A stretch of DNA of 64,000 nucleotides from the NCBI GenBank assembly GCA_950295325.1, contig OX485806.1, forward strand, positions 43,328,669 to 43,392,668, written 5' to 3'. The stretch's first letter is position 1. Every line of letters begins with the position of its first letter. The stretch comes from Polytrichum commune (taxonomy: Eukaryota > Streptophyta > Polytrichopsida > Polytrichales > Polytrichaceae). Shown piece by piece: positions 48,873 through 58,109 of this stretch. A program made the position numbers and the translations under genes. Below the pieces are notes generated by a model, which was not told the origin of the DNA, searched no databases, and saw nothing but the letters and a program-made list of their open reading frames with translations.

Positions 48873-50370
48873 ACGGTGTAACCCGCTGCTGACCGGTTTA
48901 CATGGAAGTTACTCCCACCAAAATTAGATCTTCTCTCTAAGTCTCGTGAAGGTGTTTGCATTCTTCTGTGTCTCAATCCCGTAACATATAGTTTCAATGT
49001 TCTTATAAATTCTCTAGGAGTAGTTGGTCTAAGATTGCAAGTTTATGTTCCCCGAAAGTGTCCTTAACAAGAAATACTTGAATGCATATTCAATATCTCT
49101 TAATAACCCCCTAATGAATTCTTAATGGGTAAGTGCCTTAGAACTCAGGTTAATGTTTCCCAAAAGTGTAATGTCACGGTTAAGTGTTTCTAAGAGGGAA
49201 ACATCCTCATACAATATCTTTCATGGTTGAATTCATCTAAAACATATTTCAAGTTTATAACTCTCATAATTTGAAACCATCTAAAGTCTCCTACCTACAA
49301 TATCTTTCATGGTTTGAATTTATATCATATTGATTTGTAATCCTAAATGGAATCCTTATTCATTCGTTCAAATCCCAATGCAATATCTTCTATTTCGTAC
49401 AAGTCCTTGACCTCATTGCCTAAATACTTCCCAAGGTAGCATACTCCCTCGCTACGGGTCACAATAAGACCTTTGACCCCCCAAATCAAATCAAATTTGT
49501 TAAGAATGTCATGGTAGGCCACGTCCGACCCTTTTTCCACGTCCCTAAGCATATGTTTCCATTCAATCCTCCCATAATGTGATTTGTAATACATGTCATA
49601 AAAGCTAATGCAATTATTGTTTTGAAGTCTACCATCAAATGATATGTAAGATCGTATGTTCACTTGTGGTTGGTTCTTTTTATGTACCAATTTAAGCCAA
49701 TACTAAAATAAAATAAACCTTATTCTATAAAATCTAATGACACTACCATACAAGTTAGTAGAGATGTTGTATATTTTTTAAAATTATTCTATATACTTAC
49801 ATAACTACAACTTATAATTTTGTGAAGAATATGTATACATAATACAACAAAGTTCAAATCAATACCTCTTTTGTGCACTCACATATACTCATACGGATTT
49901 AGTATAGTGCACCCCCCCCAAATGATCACTAATGTGGGCCACATTAAATTTAAGCCCACACCAATTCCCTAGTTTAATATCAATGTGGACCAGATTAATT
50001 TGCTTTTCTAGAATGTTCTAATTTGTGTAAGGTGTTGGTAAGATATCTTTATGGAGCCTATGGGAACTCGGGGGATGCACTCTACATTATATTTCAGAAT
50101 CACGTGCGTTCATGACCCCTTCTAAAAACCCCAATGTATACCATAAGTTATATGTCTAAGTAGAGATTGTGCCAACTTGAAGTAGTCCTCGCGATTTGCG
50201 AACGTCTAATTTTCGCTGTAGGCATCGTAAAAAAAAGCGGTTGGGTTCGTTGGAAAGCTGGGAACCTAAACCCTCAAACCATGTATGGAAACACTTCTAC
50301 ATGAGTGTGAGAACAAAACAATGGCACATATGTGGTAGCAATTTGGAATGACGTAGGGTTTAGGGTTTAT
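48873..50370. repeat. 3' flank of the N-domain unit; otherwise no gene
   Basis: 48873-49320 matches the reverse of 27200-27607 (gacggtgtaacccgctgctg, then ctcccaccaaaattag, caagtttatgtt). Beyond that it is AT-rich. A minus-strand open frame of 115 residues at 49343-49690 (KSHYGRIEWKHMLRDVEKGS) has plausible composition but no recognised family. Confidence 0.4.
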
Positions 50371-50612
50371 GAACCACAAAGGTTGAAGCACAAATATGTA
50401 AACTGTTGAATGAAAGGGCAAGGGGATGCGTGTGGGTTGTGAAACCATATGAACCACAAAGGTTGAAGCACAAATATGTACTTTGTTGAATTAAAATGAC
50501 ATTCGAATGCGTGTGGGTTGTGAAACCATACGAACCACTAAGGTTGAAGCACAAATATGTGATTTGTTGAATGAAAGGACAACCCATCAAATATAGAAGC
50601 TTCAAAGAGGTA
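50371..50612. repeat. Tandem repeat, three units of about 80 bp
   Basis: Units start at 50371, 50451 and 50532 with gaaccacaaaggttgaagca and share gcgtgtgggttgtgaaacca. The units are near identical at both ends and variable in the middle. Confidence 0.8.
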
Positions 50613-50784
50613 TCAAAGAGGTTTCCAATGCGGGTGTCGGGGGACTTTTAAAAAAAGTACAACTAACTTTTTGACTTCACCAACTTTCTTTTTATTCCTA
50701 TTGTGTTGTCTTTATCTTACCAACGAGCATTGGATCCTCTACATCTTGGATTATATCAAATATTGTAAATTTCATAAAGTCCTT

Positions 50785-52458
50785 TGTCACCAAAAAACCT
50801 CCATCCTTCAATTTCGTCCTAGCCCGAATGAAGAAGTTTATAATGACATGTAGAGATTTCTCTCTTTGTAACACAATGTATGATTCCAATCTATCGTTGG
50901 AATATACACAACTTAGCCAAGTCTATACTATATCTTCTTACACTCCTTAATCTCGGGTAATATCACATCCTTGTACTTCTCTAAAGTCCACCCGGCCGCT
51001 TTGGCCACGCATACCTTCAAAGATATCCCTCTTGTGAAGCGAGTCCTTGCCGTCGATTCCACACTACTACATGAGTTCTCGCTTATTGATTCCATGAATT
51101 ACACAAGTTTAAGTATTGATAAATACTTGTCACTTATTGTAGTTTCTCCTCACGCTTCGACCACTATATTGGTTTAATGAACTAATGGTTATCTCTAATG
51201 GAACCAAGCAAACTTCCTTTGTTCCCCTAGACTTTACTAGCTAATAGTCTTACTTTCCCATTACTTCTCGGAATCTCCTGAAATTTTATCTGTAACTAGG
51301 AAGACAAAGCAAAAAAACATCTCACCAATTTGTGAGCCTATCCCATTTTTTGTCCGACAGTTATGACCATTTTAGTGTGTCAGTCTACCCAGATTTCAGA
51401 ATGTCATAACTTCCTCTCACAGGCTCCAAAGAACTTCAAATTTTGGGAGCAATCACAAAAACTAATTTTTTATGACCCCCTAAAATTTCAAACTATTTTC
51501 ATTTTTTGCCAAAACGTTATGGCCTTTTTAGTCTGCAACTCTTGAAAACACTTCAGAATAATATATCTCCTTTTCATCCACTCGGAATGACTTGAAATTT
51601 GTACCACAACTAGGAAACCTAAGAACAAATCATCCCTCAAAATTTCATACGTTTCCAAGCCTTTGTCCAGGAGTTATGCCCATTTCAGCTCAAAAATGTA
51701 GGCGAAGTTCAGAATGTCATAACTGCTGCTCCTGTACTCCAAACATCCTCAGATTTTGACCATGTTCATATAAACAAGTTGTTTACCAACCCTCTAAATT
51801 TAAACGAAGTATCATCTTCTACTCGGAAGTTATGCCCCTTACAACCTAGACTACTCAAGAAATACCCAAGAAATATGAACTCAAATACTACAACTTGAAG
51901 CCATAAAATATCTTAAAATTATTCACACCAAAACTAATTCTAACAAGAGGTCAAGCCCTCTTCAAGGCCAACTAGACTTGGCTCTCCAACTAAAAACTAA
52001 GCACACACATGTGCTCCAATCTTGCTTCCAACACACCCACACTTATAACACGTGGGGTGCCTTGGAGCATGAAGGGAAGAGAGGATGAGTGAGGGAAGAA
52101 TGAGGGATTATATAGTGGGTTTGAAGGGGTGAGCACCCTCCACGCTCACGATAAGCCCTCGAGATCTCCTCCTACTTTGTAGGTTCTAATCCTATCTCCT
52201 AAGTCTTCCTCCCTCAAATGATCAACAAGGATCCTAATTCAAACATTTAACTAACCTTGGTTTTCTACCTACCACACTTTACCAAGGTTTGTCCTTCTCC
52301 TACTTAAATCCACTCCACAAAAGCCTAATGCTTCAAACTAAGCTTTCTTCAATCTTCACTCTTTTTATATTTTTGTGAATAATCATAAATCACCAAAACA
52401 TCATTTGTAATGTTTTACAAGTGTTAACAACCAATGTGGGCATCAATTTGGGCTCACA
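50785..52458 (-). mobile_element. Solo LTR, family C
   Basis: TGTCACCAAA...GGGCTCACA, 1674 bp, perfect duplication TCCTT (50780-50784 and 52459-52463). It is an inverted copy of 14629-16684; the TATATAAT box lies on the minus strand near 52115. Between 51380 and 51860 are three imperfect units of about 160 bp marked by ttcagaatgtcataact. Confidence 0.85.
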
Positions 52459-52472
52459 TCCTTTGAGCTCAG

Positions 52473-52480
52473 TATATAAG
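52473..52480 (+). promoter_or_regulatory. TATA box of the decayed gene at 52522
   Basis: TATATAAG followed by TAGAG, 42 bp upstream of the ATG at 52522. The LTR C insertion ends only 15 bp upstream, so the upstream promoter was separated from it. Confidence 0.55.
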
Positions 52481-52521
52481 TAGAGCATTTAGACTCATAC
52501 ATATAACGAGGGTAGAGTATC

Positions 52522-53078
52522 ATGGATAAGATGGGAGAGAAGAGAGACATGTTTGAGGGTCAAAGATGTGATGAAGAGATAGAAAATTTAGGTGAACCTG
52601 ATATTCCATTCAATCCATCACCCGACCGTGAGAGAGATGAGAGAAGTGCTAGAGATCGATTTCGTGATGACTATATCATAACCCCCTTCTGACAATCTAT
52701 ACAAGCATGGAAGTTGAGGCCGGAGGAGGACCAACGATGATATGCGGCGAAATTCGAGATCAATGCAGTGGAAAAGGACCTAACCAAAAGCGTGGGTGGA
52801 GATCCAAATGATGTGGTTGATTTGAGCGTGGATATTTAGGTGAAGCCCCGGGGATGTGGATGACAATTTAATCGACATTGAAGATGTCAAGGTAGCGGGA
52901 GAATCTTCAAGGACTTTGTCTTTTCGTAAGAAGAGGAGAGGATTATCGCCTCATCGACTACCATTGAAGGAACGGATGAAAGACCGAACGATTAGCTATG
53001 TTGATTTACTTCGACCGAATCCTCTTCCAAAAATGGACCCTCGACGGAAGCCACAAGCATCTACAAGGTTGCCATGAC
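52522..53078 (+). pseudogene. Decayed charged protein, first gene of a two-gene unit
   Basis: From ATG at 52522: MDKMGEKRDMFEGQRCDEEI, then PFNPSPDRERDERSARDRFR. There are stops at IITPF-TGA-QSIQAW, EEDQR-TGA-YAAKF and VDI-TAG-VKPRG, each where Trp fits. A frameshift near 52850 then leads to VDDNLIDIEDVKVAGESS and RKKRRGLSPHRLPLKERMKD, ending at 53078. The family is unknown. It is highly charged with an RKKRR-type nuclear signal, and is perhaps a gag-like or DNA-binding transposon protein. Confidence 0.55.
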
Positions 53079-53518
53079 GGAAGTGAAGTCGACGGAATGA
53101 AGTGGAATATTAAATCGTGCATGGTTTGTTCATATATGTGATTTATAAAGGTCATTTGTACCGTTGTAAAGTTATTACTTGTACAATATGTTGTACCACT
53201 TCTTTGATATATATATATTTTTAAATTTCAACCAACCGCTTATTATTGCATACTTCTATGCATGTTCATCGTTGTCTTACAAATTTTGAAATTTTAATAT
53301 TATATATAGAGTAGCAAATATGTGTATTTTAATGTATTTGTCCTTACGACAAATTGTTGTATGAATATAAAATCTCCATAGGGGTGATAATTTGTTGGTC
53401 ATCATAATACATTGGTTACTTTGTTGCTTGAGGGATCCTTCATTAGTTTTGTGTGGATAAGTACACCGGTTATGATATTTAATGTCACATATATTATTTG
53501 CGAAGGGCCTAATTTAGG
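53079..53518. other. AT-rich spacer, no gene seen
   Basis: AT-rich sequence between the decayed gene and the GC-rich minisatellite, including a TA-dinucleotide run near 53205-53220. No gene or repeat family recognised. Confidence 0.4.
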
Positions 53519-53920
53519 TGGGAAACGGGTGCGGGTGCGGACTGGGGGGGAACGGGTGCGGACTGGGGGGAACGGGCGCGGACGGGAGGGAACGGGTGCG
53601 GACTGGGGGGAACGCGGGGGGCCTACGTAAGGGAACGGGTGCGGACGGGGGCGGGAACGGATACGGACTGGGGGGAACGCGGGGGTGCGGACGGGGGCGG
53701 GAACGGATACGGACTGGGGGGAACGCGGGGGTGCGGACGGGGGCGGGAACGGATACGGACTGGGGGGAACGCGGGGGTGCGGACGGGGGCGGGAACGGAT
53801 ACGGACTGGGGGGAACGCGGGGGGGCGGACGTAAGGGAACAAGTACGGACTGGGGGGGAACGGGCGCGGACGGGAGGGAACAAGTACGGACGGGGGCGGG
53901 AACGGGTGCGGACTGGGGGG
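53519..53920 (+). repeat. GC-rich minisatellite, 46-bp unit
   Basis: At 53635-53820 the unit is exactly 46 bp (GTGCGG at 53685, 53731 and 53777), of the form GTGCGGACGGGGGCGGGAAC, then GGATACGGACTGGGGGG, then AACGCGGGG. Diverged units extend on both sides. The plus strand is G-rich with G4-G6 runs. Because the repeat lacks stop codons, long frames appear on both strands (53402-54184); they are artefacts. Confidence 0.85.
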
Positions 53921-53928
53921 TATATAAG
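53921..53928 (+). promoter_or_regulatory. TATA box directly after the minisatellite
   Basis: TATATAAG followed by TGGAG, nearly the same core as at 52473. It is a plausible promoter for the decayed gene that starts near 54345. A GTAGCGGGGTGCTCG motif occurs twice in the leader (54006 and 54182). Confidence 0.5.
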
Positions 53929-54344
53929 TGGAGGGGATCACTTACATACCCCACTCCATTCCTTGTGGGTGCCCGGACGACCCTCCTCTACTACAGAGTG
54001 CGGGGTAGCGGGGTGCTCGGAGGAGTTAAGGATCTCTTTTTTAGGATCCTTCTATATTTTTTTTACTGACCTATTTGTGGGTGTGATCCACGTGGACCCG
54101 TTCCCTTGTGACGTGGCATATTGTTTTTTTGGCATATTCCTTGTGACGCGCCCAGTCAACTGGCCTCTGCGTGAGCGTTGGTAGCGGGGTGCTCGAAGGG
54201 TGTGCTGAATTTTTGTAGTTTAATTTTTAACGATATTTTTGAACTATTTTGAAGTGTATGCTTGGATTGTTTGTAGCACTATTATCAAGTGCAATTAGTA
54301 ATTTAAAAATTAGAGTTCTAGATTAGAATTAGAACTACAATTTG

Positions 54345-56440
54345 GTGGATACGGCAAGTGAAGGATTTCCAAACATGGCAAGTGGAGGATCTGGAGACAT
54401 GGCAAGTGGAGGATCAGGTTGTACGCAAGGCCGCTGGGTTGGAGTGGGATGTTTATAATGACAACACCCAAAAAGCCAGGGCAGGTTGGAAGAACGTACC
54501 ATAACCGTGGTCAGCGAAGACTGCAATGCAGTACGTGGGCTTTGCTCACTTTGATCGGTTGTGGCTAAGACCTTGTCACGAGGAACATTGCAAGGCCATC
54601 AGTGCGAGTTATATGCAGCTTGATGACGTGGAGGCAGATATTCCAGATATTCCATACACTCCCGTTCCGGAGTGGTTCAGGAGGAATCCTAGACTAGTGG
54701 ATGAGCTTGGGCCCCAATTCGAGAGGGTCGGGAACCAAAAAAACCACGTAATCCTAAACGACCAGCCAATGACGTGGAGATGGCCATCGAAGAGGCGTTT
54801 GAACATATGGATGAGGGCATGGAGGCAAATGTCGAGGTCAACAACCTGATTTACGACGTGGTTAATGAGGTCCTAGACGAGGTAAACCTTAGTGAACTTG
54901 GAGCGGACCCGATGGAGAGCAGAATGGAGGAATTGCGTAAGCAACATGCCGCGGAAATTCGTGAGTTGGAAGAATTTTCGAGTTGGAAAATAAAGTTGCA
55001 ACACTTACGATGGGGGAGGCTGGCAGTTCAAATAGTACACCAATTAACCTTCAATCTTTGGGAGCAGAGAGGGACACAACTGTACAGGAGGCCAAGATTG
55101 CAAAGTCACAAGCTCTGGAGGTATGTATGAGGAATGAAGTAATGCGAGGAAAGATAGAGGCTTTGCAAAAGAAGGTGGTGGACATGCAACAACAACTTCA
55201 AGTAGTCAATGAAGTGATTGTTGATCACGAAGCCAAGATTGGCGGACTGGAGGAGCAGAATGCAAGGTTGAAGAAATTCATGTTGGATGCGATTGTGGAG
55301 CGCAAGAATATGAGGACAAACACATTCCTTGCTATGGCCAAGGCTCGTCAATTTGAAGCTAAGTTTGAGAGCATCCAGAAAGAATGGAACCGCAATTAGA
55401 GAATGCGGAACATGATGCTCACGTCATGGCTAGAAGAGGAGCATATGTACCATAGTAGGTGGGATATAACTAATAAGTGGACATTGCCAAACGGGAGCAT
55501 CAATTGGCGTCAAGTGACCGATCCAGATCACCATTGGAATGTGACCCAAGTGCATTAATATTCATTCCGCATGAGGGGTGAGTTGTTATAGCCAAATCCA
55601 CATACAATGGTCTTCGACGGAACCGCGTGTGCGATTTGCCAATGTCCATTTGGCCCGGAGGGATGCTATCAAGTTGGATCATGTGGGGCCCAATTCCATC
55701 CACAATGTCTAATAGGGAATATGATCAAGAAACGCCAATGTCCTCATTGCAGATCATCCTTCCACCCTCGTTTGTACCTCCAATTTGGCCTTCGGGATTA
55801 CATGCCTAACAACTAGGTATTAAAGCCATGGGACTTTCCCTTCGATCTTCAAGAGTTTGATGGGGAGAATGTTGAGTGGAGTTGGTTATACAATTGTACT
55901 AAGGTTGAGCTATGGCACGAGAACAAAGATGGCGACTAGACACGGAATGCACGTCAAATTTTGTATGTTGCAGACGTGTTGTATCCCAACAAGCCCCCCG
56001 ATCATGGCTTGAAATGATTTTTATACCAAACTCTTGAATGACATTGGGATACAACCAGTAGACAATTAAAGAGAGGCATTCATCCTCCTTGGTACAATGC
56101 AGCAGGTCTCGAATCAGTATCGGAGCATGATTTGGAAGAAGATGCAGATGACATGCCTACGGAACGGGATCCGAGATTTGAATTGCAGTTAGAGGTGGGG
56201 TACCACAAGAACAGGCTGCAGTTGACTGCAATTGATGCACTCTTGCATAGAATTGCGGATGATGCGATATTGAGATGGCTAAATGGTGGGCCTAGACCAC
56301 GTAATGCCGTTCCATTGTCCCCTGGTAGTCGTCCATACCTCACCCGTGGAACAATGCGAAGCATGGAAGCGGGGGAATCATCACGAGCACGACGAGGATC
56401 TACTTCAGGTAGAATAGACCTCGATTCAGATTCGGATTAG
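54345..56440 (+). pseudogene. Decayed coiled-coil and RING-like protein, second gene of the unit
   Basis: Order: Met-Ala-Ser-Gly-Gly repeats (54345-54430); AHFDRLWLRPCHEEHCKAI and YTPVPEWFRRNPRLVDEL; after a frameshift EMAIEEAFEHMDEGMEANVE; another shift into a long coiled coil (54983-55399, KIEALQKKVVDMQQQLQVVN); then WDITNKWTLPNGSINWRQ. The RING-like part CAICQCPFGPEGC...CGAQFHPQC...CPHC follows at 55628-55760; the usual CGHxFH His is Ala. Next are WDFPFDLQEFDGENVEWSW, KRGIHPPWYNAAGLESVS and an acidic end at 56440. Stops lie at 55814, 55937, 56015 and 56036; three are TGA/TAG where Trp fits. The last 280 codons keep one frame. Unknown family. Confidence 0.6.
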
Positions 56441-57040
56441 GCATTTTTGTACCATGTTTAGAAATTTGTATAGGAACGGAGGAAGACTTTGGACACAATG
56501 AACATATTTACCGACAAGTTGTCATTTCTAAGATCGTGTAAAAGATAGCCACGTGTTTTAATGTTATTCGAAACTTTTAAAAACTTACTTGAATATTAGT
56601 AATTCATATGATAGTCTAACCAAAAGTACTATTGACTACATAGTCAATATTGAATACCACATAAAGATATAATTATATAAAACGGATAGAAAGGTCCTCA
56701 AAAAAAGGATGTCACCTACAAAGCATGTACAATCGAGCAATAGGGGATTGCAATATTTATAAAAGCATTTTCTTTAAGAAGCTCAATAAATAAAAATAAA
56801 ACTCCATTCAAAGTAAGAATAATACAAAATAGTAATTAATAAAGGCATAACATGTTGTTGGAGATTATTTGCAATGCTAAGTTGGCAACCATATTGTATT
56901 TTAAAAAATTTAAAAAACATGCAATAAAAATTTTTATTACTATAATAAAATGATACAACTTCGAAGGTAACGTTCGCTTTGTGGTCTAAATGTCTTACCG
57001 AAGGCCCTAAGGTTGTAACTTGTATCAATTTTGACGTAAG
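56441..57040. other. AT-rich spacer, no gene seen
   Basis: About 600 bp of AT-rich DNA downstream of the decayed RING-like gene. No terminal repeats recognised. Confidence 0.4.
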
Positions 57041-57400
57041 TAATAAATTATGGGAGTACGTGGGAGCACCAACATACCGCATTTCTGCAAAACCATTACG
57101 TTCGAATCCGTACTGTGGGATCATTTGCTTCGATACATCTTGGGTCCTCTTCAGACTCGTCTGTGCTGCAATCATCATCCGTTTGGGGAGTCGCGCTCCG
57201 AAGATGCAACTCTCGGTCACATTATAAGAAAATTATCTTCTTGGTCGGCCGGGAGCCCTCTGCATCTTGTATGCCATTTTCATCTAGATGTGGTCTACCC
57301 TCATCTTCATTGTAGTCTTCAGCAGTAAACAGAAGCGATCTTCCCTGATACCTCTTCCTAGTACGTTTGACACCTCTCGTAGTTCTCTGTCGCCCTCCAC
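57041..57400 (-). pseudogene. Possible decayed exon, basic then acidic
   Basis: The minus strand reads GGRQRTTRGVKRTRKRYQGR, then LLFTAEDYNEDEGRPHLDEN, a stop, then SATPQTDDDCSTDESEEDP. A basic nuclear-signal block followed by an acidic stretch is also seen in the gene start at 62824-63093 (there SRKRRKRGLLFTSAKS). Weak but repeated pattern; family unknown. Confidence 0.3.
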
Positions 57401-57410
57401 TCGTACCGAG

Positions 57411-57590
57411 CGACGCTATTTTGCGAGCAGTGAGCAGTGAGCGGTGAGCGATAAGTTTTTCTTTTTTTAGTTAAAATAATAGTTTAATGTGAAGGGTATA
57501 TTAAAAAAATCAATGTTTTGCAAATATATTTCCAATTATAGTAAAATTTAGGACCTATGCCCGTGGAAAATTCCTCCACAGTGATCGTTG
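57411..57590 (+). repeat. AGCGG-array module, copy 3
   Basis: GCGAGCAGTGAGCAGTGAGC, then GGTGAGCG, followed by AT-rich sequence and CCTATGCCCGTGGAAAA (57553). The same order occurs at 34360-34465 and, inverted, at 2985-3165. Confidence 0.3.
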
Positions 57591-58109
57591 CAAAGTTGTT
57601 TTTGGGATGTTTTTAGGGTTTAGGGAGTCCAAATCAATATTGACAAACATTGTGGAGTATTTCTATGCAGCAAAATTAAATTACATTGGCATCTTTTGAG
57701 ATCCGCGAGATTGAAGATGAATTCAAGAAAAGTGGAGATATCAGACACCTAAGGTTTCTAGACTATCAGAAAGAAAATTAAATGAAGCTTCGAGGTCAAC
57801 AAAAACGTTGATACATCAAATACCTCGAAGTGGCCCTTTTAATTTCACTAGTTCATGATTAAAACAGAGGTTGCATACATACGTTTCTCTGAGAAGACAA
57901 TGAACTCAACATCTTTACACAAGATTTTGTATAATGAAGGAAATAGTACTTGATGAGTATTAAAACTAAACCATTCAAATTCAATACTATAGCGTTTTTA
58001 AAGAGTGACGGTATAAAAATAATGCACTTGGTAGTGGCCCTTTCCGTCTCACTACCTCAATTTCGTTGATGTGATTGAAATGAAATTACAAGAGTACTTC
58101 ATCCAAAGC

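Noticed and set aside
50371-50612. CRISPR-like array
   Set aside because: Only three units of 80 bp in a eukaryotic context, with no short uniform repeats and no cas genes.
53402-54184. Long open frames on both strands (up to 183 residues), Arg/Gly/Thr-rich or Pro/Arg/Ser-rich
   Set aside because: They lie on the 46-bp GC-rich minisatellite, which simply lacks stop codons in several frames; both strands are open at once and the translation is a repeat.
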